Shown piece after piece: positions 37,201-45,990 of a stretch of 64,000 bases of DNA. A model generated the notes under the pieces. The model was not told where the DNA came from. It did no database searches and worked only from the letters and a program-made list of their open reading frames with translations. The translations under genes and the position numbers were made by a program. The first letter of the stretch is position 1. Every line of letters starts with the position of its first letter. This DNA comes from Parabacteroides sp. An277 (lineage in GTDB: Bacteria > Bacteroidota > Bacteroidia > Bacteroidales > Tannerellaceae): NCBI RefSeq assembly GCF_002159645.1, contig NZ_NFJB01000020.1, forward strand, positions 1-64,000, in the 5' to 3' direction.

Positions 37201-38409
37201 TGGCTCTTCTGCATTGATTGTATAGCTTTCCTTATAGAACTCATCCGGTGCTGCTATAATTTCCAATTTATTGCCATAAGGTACATCCTTCGACAATGTC
37301 CCGGCAGGCCATGGTGTCGGCGTTAATTCACTGCTTCCAGGTTCCTTTTGTGCATATTCAATCACTGAGAAATCTCCACCTTTTGTCTCTTTTGAGAGAG
37401 TTACTTTCTGAGGTTTTCCTTTAAATATAGCTTGAATTGACACGGCTTCCTGGACGGTAGGATTACTATCGCTCGCCTTGGCTTTTACGGTAAACTTCTT
37501 TACTGTTCCAGTCAATTCGCCATCCACTAAACCCGTTGTAACGAACTTATCCAATTCGTATCCTGTGGTAGGAGTAACAGTTACAGATATTTCCGTGCCT
37601 TGTTCCGCAGAAGTAGGCAAACCATTGACATCACCTGTTGACGTACCCCACATATCTTTCGGACTGTCTATTTTGTCCAGTTTGATAGAAGCCGGTGTAA
37701 TCTTAATGCCTCGGCTGATAGTAACAGTTGCTTTGCCATTGCTGATTGTACAACCTACTTCACCGGAAGTATAATAACCATCGCCGTCCACAAATGCAAA
37801 TTGATTGCCATATTCTTTAGCCACAATCGTACCTTCTACGGCTTTCCAATTAGAGAAAGTAACGTTCGAAAAATCACCATGGAATGCAATCAACTTCGAT
37901 TTCAATTGACTTAATACATCGAAACCTTTTGCTGTTCCAGTCGCCCAACCATCACCGTCTGCAACTGCGATGGTTTGCGTTCCTGTTATTTCACAAGAAG
38001 AAGGTGCACTAAGAGTAGACAACTGATTCTCTCCTAATTCTACCTTCGTCAAAGCTGTTGCTTCTGTTACGTACAAGTGAGTCAAATCTCCATTTCCTGT
38101 AAAAGATAATGTCTTAATCGTATTATTGGGATCCTTCAAAGAACATTGAATGACCTTACCTGAAACAGATAATGCAGTAACGGTTTCGCTAACTTCAACT
38201 ATATAGTTCTCAGCCTTATCATCGTTTCCTTGATTGGCCGTAACCGTGACTTGTGACTTCCAACCGCCATATCCCACAGTTCCACCTATAGCTGAAACAG
38301 TAACTGTATTACCTTTCTTTATATTTAAAGTGAGCTTTCCTGTGGTCGCCCACGAAACACCCACCGACACAAACAGCATCAGCAGGGCTAAAAGTAATCG
38401 TTGTTTCAT
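34204..38409 (-). CDS. giant secreted surface protein with Ig-like/MBG repeats and a type A sorting-like C-terminus
   Basis: This 1401-residue protein has a Sec signal (1-22, ending SWA). The N-terminal part (about 60-180) has short leucine-containing repeats resembling surface LRR or adhesin folds. Several beta-rich domains follow, each with a ...GYELDKFVTTG or NEDFEVESITVKG element as in bacterial repeat (InlB B-repeat/Big-type) domains. A TVTYDGSLKSF...DAGSYAVKYA region matches the MBG type. The last roughly 75 residues (DLTVVSISGRIQTKQQ..VPAGVYVVIL...KRVKVIVR) look like a type IX secretion sorting domain. No enzyme motif is visible, so an adhesin or structural role is inferred. It has its own terminator. 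The 14-bp palindrome CATATCATGATATG at 38407-38420 overlaps its ATG. Confidence 0.85.
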   Translation of the reverse strand: MKQRLLLALLMLFVSVGVSWATTGKLTLNIKKGNTVTVSAIGGTVGYGGWKSQVTVTANQGNDDKAENYIVEVSETVTALSVSGKVIQCSLKDPNNTIKTLSFTGNGDLTHLYVTEATALTKVELGENQLSTLSAPSSCEITGTQTIAVADGDGWATGTAKGFDVLSQLKSKLIAFHGDFSNVTFSNWKAVEGTIVAKEYGNQFAFVDGDGYYTSGEVGCTISNGKATVTISRGIKITPASIKLDKIDSPKDMWGTSTGDVNGLPTSAEQGTEISVTVTPTTGYELDKFVTTGLVDGELTGTVKKFTVKAKASDSNPTVQEAVSIQAIFKGKPQKVTLSKETKGGDFSVIEYAQKEPGSSELTPTPWPAGTLSKDVPYGNKLEIIAAPDEFYKESYTINAEEPTTPNTPFSAKHVATVKVDKNMSIAIKFTPNSINQEYSFALSGTNAQYWSDVFKAISVEEEEVKLIYSSGDNIPVSTDVQFKATPSSITASETVAMKLELNEDMKGKYAIESIMLGETQPLPLTPVATGVYTTAFTAPEEGNASFTIKVSVLKEIEVAFTNKSATNAGQVIKAQTVTYDGSLKSFQYTTTPSNLELDIWYKVAGASDNTYTKDKPIDAGSYAVKYARDAKDGYQAIEETKVTVEGINYTSDKKGAESVLIIEPADVQIKTVPEVKAIKQEDGTYKYEIGTGEGTALDKTVKGVFEIVAVNGKNGTTTIDVNDLSGIANASVLYESGDAVPGGVNAKAHTVTLRFKVQKDGKEDVNYQVAAVVVPVKVGDQELASQTITINPKDVRVDGVSMGNAPTITVKVFNGTQELKSGTDKFEVSVAKGSTIKLQAIVADYKTVEFIDADKQYKPATYIGNNTFEWTLTSVTKDETFGIALKDELKDIFEITIDEVYSTPYTGDVIPFDNSKITIKKDGSVLTGADKDAICKTITYKDASGNLLAGAPKNAGFYTICLDIPMSMEEGYAGYSFVGTGKMQITKKVPTITWPTSVDMIGKGQTLEAATLRGGSAEVQGKFSYVDAATTIPEDGENYRIQFVPNDQTNYEIAYLEIEDQTTTALDLDIVVSDKPILAIADVQNGKIIVDNYAKNTQIPAGTKLTIRAIPNEDFEVESITVKGTKTSQTYSGSTVTIEMPDESILVTGSFRVIKEDPEEIIDPNTQYIVTLPEANAVRGAIINNPGKNGVKFNDPFTFSISTLAADAKNLVVKANGTTLTPTSAGTYRLSSVTGNTTITVSLPNPTELKVNIPREYKNTKGYLVGKVQVEGPADGKCYYGDALTLVAYPESGVSFTRWSDGNREQLREITVTKDLELKAEFSGTPTGIEDIESASIYAGDGYIQVKNVVNADLTVVSISGRIQTKQQLSGDTQVRVPAGVYVVILESGQEVKRVKVIVR

Positions 38410-38483
38410 ATCATGATATGTTTAATAGTTGTTTTTTTGTTTGCTTATCTCGTTTTAGTGCAGCCTTCCGCGCCTCTCGTTTA

Positions 38484-38572
38484 GGATAGCTCCGTATCCT
38501 TATAAGGATAGCATCATATCCTTATCGGGATAGCTCCGTATCCTTGTAAGGATAGCACCGTATCCTTACCGT
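38484..38572. repeat. 22-bp phased palindromic array, four units
   Basis: GGATAGC starts at 38484, 38506, 38528 and 38550, exactly 22 bp apart. Each unit forms AAGGATA-n6-TATCCTT, where the loop is GCTCCG, GCATCA or GCACCG. It lies between the 1401-aa gene and the terminator of the next gene. Confidence 0.92.
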
Positions 38573-38622
38573 AATCGTCACATGAATCAAACCGAGACGG
38601 GCTAAAGGTCGCCTTTAGACGG

Positions 38623-38653
38623 AAAAAGCCCCTCTCTATACAGAGAGAGGCTT
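38623..38653 (-). terminator. terminator of the 38.7-42.9 kb surface protein gene
   Basis: GCCCCTCTCT and AGAGAGAGGC form a stem with one G-U pair (38628-38651), followed leftward by TTTTTCC. It lies 40 nt past the stop. Confidence 0.85.
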
Positions 38654-38693
38654 CCCTTATTTAAATTGTCAATTGTCAATTATCAATTGTCAA

Positions 38694-41600
38694 TTACTTA
38701 ACCACTACCTTGAAGCTTTCGCCGTCTACCGATACCACTGCGATACCAGCCGGAACTGCGATCGTTTCGTTGTCTGAGTTGATAGTTTCGTTAGCAACTA
38801 CCTTACCCAAGATAGTAGCAACTACTACGTTCTTGCCTTCAGCACCCTTCACGATGACTGCACCGTCCGTTGCAACTACTGAAACTGCACCTTCTGCTGC
38901 GATCGTTTCGTTTGCTGTAGCGTATTCATCTGTAGTCTCGAACGAGAATACTTCAGCCTCTTGGATATCCGGAGTTACTACGGCTACACCGTTGTGGATC
39001 TTAACCCAACCCTTAGTAGCATCCTTGTAAGCTGTTTCGATATAGAAGTTGTCACGTTCTGTATCTACATAGCGGAATGCGAATGTAGCGTAGTTCAAAC
39101 CGCCAGTCTTATCCAAACCTTCTGTAGACAAGTCGAATACCGTCTTCGTATTATCGATTGTCAAAGAGTCACCTTGGTGCGTAGCGTTTACGAAGCCTAA
39201 GCGATACCATTCAGTGTTGTTGAAGTCGCGGTTCACATACTTGTAAACATTGTTCGTAGCAGCCGAATCAATCATATTTACAAGGTAAGCACCCTTCGTC
39301 AAGATGTGGTGGTTGTGGTTCGGGATGTTAGAAACTTCTGTAGAATCTACATTGCGAACAGCCAATAAAAAGCGTGGGAACGCTGCATCATGTACGTTAG
39401 CTGTATCTACAAAGATCGAGTTGCAGATGTCTGCATCTTGCTTTCTCAATTCCAACAAACCTACGTTCGAACCCTTCACAGCACCATTTTCGCCTAACAA
39501 CCAAGTGTTATCACCTTCTACGAAGAACTTAGCGTTCATACGATCTTCACCACCGCGGATGTCTGCGTAGTTCTGCTTGCCAACCTTTTCGAAGTCTAAG
39601 ATACTGTTTGCATAGCTGCTTGCATAACCACCAGAAATCAAGTTACCCGGTTGCAATTCAGCTGTCAATTGGTTCACGAATACGCGAGCACCGTAAGCCG
39701 GTTTGCCTGTTGTATTGTTGTCTGTTGTAGAAACTACTTCCGGATCAACCAATACGAACTGGTTCGCATCAGGAGTGATTTGCTTGATGTAGAATGCACG
39801 GCGATACTTCACGTTTTCAGTACCCGGTACTTCTTCTACGTCCAAGTTGAACGAATACAAATCGTTATCCTCAACATCGTTGCCATTCTCAACTTTATTG
39901 AACTGTACCTTTACATCCTGCAAACGATACTTACCGTTCGACAAAGTAATATAGCTACGTGTCTTGATACTTTCGTCTTCGATACCTGAGTTAGCGCTCA
40001 CTTCATCCTTATAGATGTAGTATTTAGCACGTTTCAACATCTGCATCGTATCAACTGCTGTCGGATCGTTAGCGTCCGGACGAACATAACCATATACTAA
40101 TTCGTCAGCATAGTGTTCGTTGTTTGTATTTACATACTTATCAACGTCCTTAACCAATGCTCTTTCCAGCTTGTAAGCACCTGTTGAATCCGGAGTCATC
40201 GTCAATACACCGTCTACAGAAGACAATGAGAAGCGAGTTGTGTTCATGCTTGTCATGCCAATGTTGTAAACCGTTGTATCGTTCTGGCATTCTGCCTGCG
40301 AGAGGTTCAAATAACCCATGTACGGATCATTCAATTCAGCAGCCGGAACTTCTGTCAAACGAATCTTATCGTAGTAAGTTTCAGATTGACCTGCCGAGTT
40401 CGTGCGAGTTGCTTGGTTGATGTATACGCCCGGTTCGTCTGTTGCCCACCAGTATTCCGTATTCCACTGACGGCCAGATTCACGGTTGATCATCACATAG
40501 TGGTTGCCATCACCCTTGATGTACCATTGAGCCGACGGGATAGCCAACTTCTTGTCAGAGTAAACCAAGTTACCGACATTTGCGTTATCTGCACTGTGCA
40601 GACCTTCGTTAATGCCCGTGTTGTCTTTGATTACGTCTCCTAAAGTAGTGACTGTCTTATCTCCAGCTTTTGCACCATCGCCATCACCTGATACACCACG
40701 ATCCCACTTCTGTGTATTCTGGTTCCAGTAAGCGAACATAGCGTTTGTAGCAGCTAAGTCCTCATAGCGATAAGCGCCTACGCCTGCGATCTGCGAATCT
40801 TCCTCGTTAGCATTCTGGATATAGTAATATCCTTCTTTGATATTCGCTGCAGCTGGAATATCCGAGTTCTGACGCAAACCTTCGATAGAGATGTTTGTTA
40901 ACAAGCCGTTGTAAGTAGCGTCGTTCGGATCGGCGATGTCAGTAGATAAGAATTTCTCATTGCTTGACAATGTAACCAATTTAACGACATTGCTGTTAGC
41001 CTGTACATAAAGCGGACTCCAAATAGTCTTCATATCTGCATCTGTTGCTGCATTTGCTGGATCTCGAACTAACATTTGTGAATAAATTCCATCTCCTACA
41101 CTATTATAGAAAGGAACATCACGTTGATTGATACCACCACCGTCTGAAATTACATCCTGTACTTTCAAATTAGTAACAGCATTCCAAACATCTTGTCCAG
41201 TTCTATATTCAGCACCAAACTTGTTGTAACCATTTGATGAACTTGAAGAACTGAATGCTGAATTATAAGCCAATGCACGAGCTTTTATCTCATTTGAAGA
41301 TGTTGTTGCATCTACATAAGCCGGATAATAACCTACTGCGTTTACTTCTCCAGATATAGCATCAGTACTTAACGGATTCTTTGAATTATCCAAAGCATAT
41401 GCTGCAATATCCAAATATCCAGAAGTAGCAATATCATGACGAACTTGATACCACCAAGGTTCATCATTCTTCGCCTTCTTGTAAATCATTTCGGCCTGCA
41501 ATTTCAAAGTCTGCGTAGCCGGATAGAAGATAGGACGGAAGTTTGATTGACGCATTAACTGGACGTAAGCAGCAGCAGAGTAACTTACCGCATCGTATAG

Positions 41601-42896
41601 CGTTTTATTACTTTTTTTAGTATTCAACTCCTCAATAGTGGTTTGATCTTTCAACACAGCTGCACGCGGGAAAGTAATTTCCTGAACGGCCATCTTCAAT
41701 TCATAACGGTCTTGAGCTGCTTCATTGTAATAAGTAGTATCGACCATTAAGAATTCGCTTGTACCTTTTTTCTGGAAACGAACGAAACCATCAGCAGCAT
41801 CACCTGGAACACGATTCTTACCTTCAATTGCATCTGCACTGATAGCTTCGAATGTAATTCCGTCATCTGTCATAATATTCGTGCTACCCACAACGCCCGG
41901 GTCGAAAGTAAACTTGAAGCTCTTGCTATCCTGACCTCCATTCAAAGTCTCTGCACCCAATTCTGAATTGATTTGGTCTGCAGTCAAAATGATCGGGTTA
42001 GCTTCCCAACCTTCGAACTCTACATATTGGTACTTGTCTCCATTTGTTGCAGTCAATTGACTATACGCTGGTCCAAAACCTAAGTTGCTATTCAACAATA
42101 AACCTGTCAGTTTAGAATTTCCATTTGTATCTGTTTTCTTTACCAGGAATAAAGTTGTCCCATTACTAAACTGAGCAGAAAATTGATTTTTCAGAACTTC
42201 TTTGCCTAAATCATTCCGAGAAGTCGTAGCAGCTCTTTCTCCTTCAGCCCAACGCCACTGAGTTTGGCCAGCCACAATTTTCAATTCTACTTCTTTTGCA
42301 TCAACACCTGTAATAGCAACATCCTTTGCTGATGAAATTGAAAGTTGGAGAATTGCATCTGTTGCTTTGTTTTGTAAAGTATAATACAATGTGTTACCTG
42401 CACCAGATGTTTCCTTCTTCGCAGTTACTTTCCATAAAGTACGATCCAAAAGAATACGATTCGAACGAATGTTTGCGTTCAAAACATTTTCTACTTGTAA
42501 TTCGTAATGACCTTGGTTATTCGTGTCATTTACCCAAACCATTGTCAATACCTCCTTACCTTCATGGCCATTACCTTGAGGATCACCACTGACAACAAAT
42601 TGGAAATACTGATCTTCCGCAATATCTCCATTTACGTGCTTCAATTCTGCAATAGGTTTTGCTCCGTACGTGGTATTAACAGGGAACGGAGAAACTGTCG
42701 GGAATCGCAGATTATCCACCGCATCTGATTCATCCGCGCTAATAACACCTTCTGTAGTGAAGGTAGCGTTTTGAATCGTGTACCCTGTTGTCGGAGCAAC
42801 AGCACCAGAAGTTGAACCTCCAAAAACTGTTGCAAAAGCTACGGCATTACCCGCGAGCAAGAAGCCCGCGCAAAGCGTAAGTACTTTTTTGTTCAT
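38694..42896 (-). CDS. giant surface protein with a DUF6383-type C-terminus, paralog A
   Basis: This 1400-residue protein has a signal peptide (MNKKVLTLCAGFLLAGNAVA). The last about 75 residues (GAVSVVATDGAVIVKGAEGK...ILGKVVANETI...VPAGIAVVSVDGESFKVVVK) match from memory the DUF6383 domain, which looks like a type IX secretion sorting signal. The protein at 55855-59949 shares the signal peptide, this terminus and a recognisable C-terminal third (SIFVDTANV, YLVNMIDSA, FAFRYVD), whereas the N-terminal two thirds differ. The body is rich in Asn, Asp, Thr and beta-strand-like segments and has no catalytic motif. It has a strong shared promoter block, a leader of about 100 nt and a good terminator, consistent with an abundant surface layer or fibre protein. 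Function is not known. Confidence 0.85.
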   Translation of the reverse strand: MNKKVLTLCAGFLLAGNAVAFATVFGGSTSGAVAPTTGYTIQNATFTTEGVISADESDAVDNLRFPTVSPFPVNTTYGAKPIAELKHVNGDIAEDQYFQFVVSGDPQGNGHEGKEVLTMVWVNDTNNQGHYELQVENVLNANIRSNRILLDRTLWKVTAKKETSGAGNTLYYTLQNKATDAILQLSISSAKDVAITGVDAKEVELKIVAGQTQWRWAEGERAATTSRNDLGKEVLKNQFSAQFSNGTTLFLVKKTDTNGNSKLTGLLLNSNLGFGPAYSQLTATNGDKYQYVEFEGWEANPIILTADQINSELGAETLNGGQDSKSFKFTFDPGVVGSTNIMTDDGITFEAISADAIEGKNRVPGDAADGFVRFQKKGTSEFLMVDTTYYNEAAQDRYELKMAVQEITFPRAAVLKDQTTIEELNTKKSNKTLYDAVSYSAAAYVQLMRQSNFRPIFYPATQTLKLQAEMIYKKAKNDEPWWYQVRHDIATSGYLDIAAYALDNSKNPLSTDAISGEVNAVGYYPAYVDATTSSNEIKARALAYNSAFSSSSSSNGYNKFGAEYRTGQDVWNAVTNLKVQDVISDGGGINQRDVPFYNSVGDGIYSQMLVRDPANAATDADMKTIWSPLYVQANSNVVKLVTLSSNEKFLSTDIADPNDATYNGLLTNISIEGLRQNSDIPAAANIKEGYYYIQNANEEDSQIAGVGAYRYEDLAATNAMFAYWNQNTQKWDRGVSGDGDGAKAGDKTVTTLGDVIKDNTGINEGLHSADNANVGNLVYSDKKLAIPSAQWYIKGDGNHYVMINRESGRQWNTEYWWATDEPGVYINQATRTNSAGQSETYYDKIRLTEVPAAELNDPYMGYLNLSQAECQNDTTVYNIGMTSMNTTRFSLSSVDGVLTMTPDSTGAYKLERALVKDVDKYVNTNNEHYADELVYGYVRPDANDPTAVDTMQMLKRAKYYIYKDEVSANSGIEDESIKTRSYITLSNGKYRLQDVKVQFNKVENGNDVEDNDLYSFNLDVEEVPGTENVKYRRAFYIKQITPDANQFVLVDPEVVSTTDNNTTGKPAYGARVFVNQLTAELQPGNLISGGYASSYANSILDFEKVGKQNYADIRGGEDRMNAKFFVEGDNTWLLGENGAVKGSNVGLLELRKQDADICNSIFVDTANVHDAAFPRFLLAVRNVDSTEVSNIPNHNHHILTKGAYLVNMIDSAATNNVYKYVNRDFNNTEWYRLGFVNATHQGDSLTIDNTKTVFDLSTEGLDKTGGLNYATFAFRYVDTERDNFYIETAYKDATKGWVKIHNGVAVVTPDIQEAEVFSFETTDEYATANETIAAEGAVSVVATDGAVIVKGAEGKNVVVATILGKVVANETINSDNETIAVPAGIAVVSVDGESFKVVVK

Positions 42897-42974
42897 AACT
42901 AAACTAAAATTTAATTGTTAATAAAATTGAGTTCTATAAAATTCTATTCTAATATTCTATTCAAACCTCCGCGG

Positions 42975-43113
42975 GAACGTCTTCCTTCGCGGAATCGATG
43001 CAAAGGTAAGGAGGAAAAATGAAAATGCAAGAGTTTTGCTGAAAAAACTTTTGAGTTTTTATCCGAAACTAAGGGAATCGAGGACAAAACCCCAGGGTTT
43101 CGAGGATAAAATC
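42975..43113 (-). promoter_or_regulatory. promoter block of paralog A, duplicated at 60340-60479
   Basis: The minus strand has a -7 box TACCTTTG (43008-43001) and CTTG (43031-43028) as -33, 19 nt apart. About 56 nt upstream of the -33 is the dyad AAACCC-n2-GGGTTT (43087-43100). The whole block aligns with the block ahead of the second paralog, including the sequence between the boxes. A GC-rich stem CCGCG/CGCGG lies in the leader just downstream of the box (42969-42993). Confidence 0.8.
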
Positions 43114-43174
43114 ACTATTTATACGATGCACGGTATCCATTTGTGCTAAAAAGGCGGTATGTCATAATGGGTGT

Positions 43175-43277
43175 ATGGCACACTGAACACTGATTTAACA
43201 GATGACCTCAGTTTTTTTATTGATTTATAACTAAATAAATCTGTGGTCATCTGTTAAATCAGTGTTCAGTGTGCCAT
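43175..43277. repeat. 33-bp perfect inverted repeat, loop of 37 nt
   Basis: The 33 nt starting ATGGCACACTGAACACTG at 43175-43207 are the exact reverse complement of 43245-43277. The loop (43208-43244) is AT-rich. It sits between the end of the TonB receptor gene and the start of paralog A and could act as a terminator, but no T-run follows on the receptor strand. The same kind of ACTGATTTAACAGATGACC sequence is known to me from other Bacteroidales intergenic regions. Confidence 0.85.
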
Positions 43278-43346
43278 TTTCTATTTAGGACACACCTTTC
43301 CTATTCTATATTATATAATCTGATTATCTCGTCTTTGTAGCACGAG

Positions 43347-45824
43347 TTACATTCCGCCTCCCTGTCCTCCGCCTTGGCTGCCGCTATTACCTCCGGATTT
43401 CACATCATCGTTTTGGATGCTACGCGCCGTTTTCTTCACTTGCGTCTTCAGTTCGCCAAATCGCCAACTGATGCTGAGGTTCACGTAACGGTTGGGCGAT
43501 TTGCTCTCGCTCCACGAGCGGAAGGTATCCGTTAGCGTCTCGTTGTTGTAGGTTTGATATTTCTGGAAGATATTGCTGGTGCTGATGGAGATATTCAAGC
43601 GGTCTTCCTTCAGGAACGAGCGGCTCAGTCCGATACCATAGAAATAATAGGAAGAGCCTTCGCCTTGCAGGGAAATATAGGGTGTGCTTCCTCCTCCGTA
43701 GAAGCTGAGACGCAATTTCCACGGCAGGGTTTGCTGGACATTGCCGAAGAGATTCCCTTGCCATCCGTAATTATGGCTCGCGAGGGCATCGCTCTTATAA
43801 TCGACGTAGGAACCGCTGGCATTGATGGAAATACGCGTCTTGCTGCCCGGATTCCAGTTGGCCCAGAGCGAGAGGCGCGTCTGTTTCGTCTTGCCGACGT
43901 TGCCATACGTATTTTCCATCACGCCGTTGTTCATAAACGAGTACCGCTCGATGCCATTATTGATGAACATATAGCTCAACGAGGCATTGAGGCTGAACTT
44001 GGCGGTGAAGCTACTGTAGGTCAGTCCGAAGTTGTGCGACTTCTCCGTATCCAAATCCGGATTACCATAACTGACGGAGGTCGGATCGCTTTCATCGCGG
44101 AACGGATTCAAGTACCAGATGCCCGGACGGTTGATGCGCATGTTGTAATTGGCGCGCAGGGTCGATGCCGTGCCCAACATGTAGGAGATATTGGCCGAAG
44201 GAACCACATCATCGAATCCCGCGTCGAAATTACGGTCGGGCTGCAGGTCGTATTCCACGTTCATGAAGGTATGTTCGTAGCGTACACCCGCCTTCACGCC
44301 CAGCTTCTTCCATTTCAGCTGGTAGTCTGCGTAAGCGGCGAGGATGTTTTGCCCTTGGTCGAAGATACTGCTCATATCTTGGCTTTGCAGGAAAGAGCCG
44401 TCTGCCTGCTCCAAGAAATACTTGCTGTCGCTGGCATTCTTCCGGAAGATATACTTCGCGCCGGCGTCCACGTAGTGCATCTCGTTCAACGGGTTGACGT
44501 AATCGAGCTGGAGCGTATGTTCCGACGTGTGCGCGTCGTTGTCGTAGCGTTGGTCGATGAGGTCGAAGGGAATATTTTCGCGCTCTTCATACATCGTGGC
44601 CGATTCGGAGTTGTTCGGCGAGTTGTTGAATTTGTAAGAGGCGGTCAGGTATTCTCCCTTCCGCTTCATCGAATGTTGGTAATCGAGGTTGACGCCTACA
44701 TTCCCGAAGCTGTTGGTATTGGCACTCCGAGACTTGTACTTATACATCAGCTCACGTTGCGCATTACGCATTTCTGCGGAATAATCATTGTCAGTGTCAA
44801 ACGAGCCGCCGAACACATTGGCCGAGAAGGTGAGCAGGTTTAAGGTGTCGATTTCGTAGCTCGCCTCGATGTTGCCAAATTGGAAATGGCCGTTGCTCTT
44901 ATAAGAATTCTCGCCATTTAGGTATTTATACTGATCGGACGTGTAATCCTCTCGACCGGACATGCCATAGCCTCGCGGTGAATATTGCCAACTATGTGAG
45001 TAATTGCCGGTCGCGGTAAATTTCCCGACTTGTACTGTTCCGTAGGCGTAAGCGCCGGCATTCTGGTTGCCTCCGTTCGCGCCCAGCGTCACGTTATAGC
45101 CCTGCATCTTCGCGTCCGTTGTAATGATGTTCAGGATACCGCCGATGCCCTCGGCGTCATATTTCGCGCCCGGCTCGGTAATGACCTCGATAGACTTCAC
45201 CGAGTTGGCAGGCAGGCTGCGCAGCACCTCTTTCGGATTGTTGCTCATGAGCGTATTCGGCTTGCCGTTCACGTGCACTTTGAAGTTCGACGAGCCGTTC
45301 ACCTGGATATTATCTTCGGCGTCGACCGTCACGAGCGGCACCTTGCGGAGCATTTCGAGCGTCGTGTTGGTTTTCGAATCCGGGTCGTCCTCGATGCTGT
45401 ACGAAATCTTGTCGATTTCCGCCTTCACCAACGGCTTTTGCGCCACGACCTCTACCCCTTCGAGCACTTCACTATCTTCCGAGGTATAAAGCGTCCCCAG
45501 ATCGGCCATCTTTTGCTCGTCGGTCGTCGTAAACGTCCGGGAAACTGTTTTCTTTCCAATCGATGTAATATAAATAATGTATTCGTTGGCCGAAGGAAGA
45601 TCGGCTTGGAACTTCCCGTCCAGATCCGAGGCCGCCAACTTGACCGGCTCTTTCGGCTCGCTTTTCAAATACACGCGAATCGTCGCATAAGGCTCGCCTT
45701 CGTGCGACAAGGAATCGAGCAACACGCCTTTCACTCCAAATGCCCCCGCCTTTTGTTGCGCCTGGGTCACGCCAGCCAGGAAGCAAAGCAGGACGATACA
45801 CGTCCCCCAGCATACATGTTTCAT
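43347..45824 (-). CDS. TonB-dependent receptor, outer-membrane beta-barrel family
   Basis: This 825-residue outer-membrane protein has a signal peptide (1-22, ending TQA). A carboxypeptidase-regulatory-like domain (about 31-115) follows, with a plug domain (about 140-230) holding KISYSIEDD, LRKVPLVTVD, PNTLMSNNPKEVLRSLPANS and GGILNIITTDAK. A barrel of the OMP_b-brl_3 type comes next, without a SusD partner. The C-terminus is unusual: after the last strand (YVNLSISWRFGEL) it has a basic stretch and then a Gly/Gln tail (NSGSQGGGQGGGM) rather than a terminal aromatic residue. The ligand is unknown; peptides, metals or vitamins are possible. It is single, with its own -7 box and a leader of about 75 nt. 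Confidence 0.93.
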   Translation of the reverse strand: MKHVCWGTCIVLLCFLAGVTQAQQKAGAFGVKGVLLDSLSHEGEPYATIRVYLKSEPKEPVKLAASDLDGKFQADLPSANEYIIYITSIGKKTVSRTFTTTDEQKMADLGTLYTSEDSEVLEGVEVVAQKPLVKAEIDKISYSIEDDPDSKTNTTLEMLRKVPLVTVDAEDNIQVNGSSNFKVHVNGKPNTLMSNNPKEVLRSLPANSVKSIEVITEPGAKYDAEGIGGILNIITTDAKMQGYNVTLGANGGNQNAGAYAYGTVQVGKFTATGNYSHSWQYSPRGYGMSGREDYTSDQYKYLNGENSYKSNGHFQFGNIEASYEIDTLNLLTFSANVFGGSFDTDNDYSAEMRNAQRELMYKYKSRSANTNSFGNVGVNLDYQHSMKRKGEYLTASYKFNNSPNNSESATMYEERENIPFDLIDQRYDNDAHTSEHTLQLDYVNPLNEMHYVDAGAKYIFRKNASDSKYFLEQADGSFLQSQDMSSIFDQGQNILAAYADYQLKWKKLGVKAGVRYEHTFMNVEYDLQPDRNFDAGFDDVVPSANISYMLGTASTLRANYNMRINRPGIWYLNPFRDESDPTSVSYGNPDLDTEKSHNFGLTYSSFTAKFSLNASLSYMFINNGIERYSFMNNGVMENTYGNVGKTKQTRLSLWANWNPGSKTRISINASGSYVDYKSDALASHNYGWQGNLFGNVQQTLPWKLRLSFYGGGSTPYISLQGEGSSYYFYGIGLSRSFLKEDRLNISISTSNIFQKYQTYNNETLTDTFRSWSESKSPNRYVNLSISWRFGELKTQVKKTARSIQNDDVKSGGNSGSQGGGQGGGM

Positions 45825-45902
45825 GGTTTACACCGTTTTTAGTTTACAAATAAATTAAATCTACCTCTTAAATCCACTCTCTACCTAAAAGAGCAGACAC
45901 TC

Positions 45903-45910
45903 CAAAAGTA
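45903..45910 (-). promoter_or_regulatory. -7 box for the TonB receptor gene
   Basis: The minus strand reads TACTTTTG, a full TAnnTTTG match, 78 nt from the ATG. Confidence 0.6.
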
Positions 45911-45990
45911 CAAGTTTGTGCCATACGCTCCTATCCTTTTCCTGTTAAATTAATACAAAAAGCCCGTCCTTTTCATTTTTAAAATTTGCT

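Noticed and set aside
43554-44843. 429-codon antisense frame over the TonB receptor gene
   Set aside because: The receptor frame has signal peptide, plug and barrel motifs. The antisense frame has no recognisable domain and reflects codon bias.
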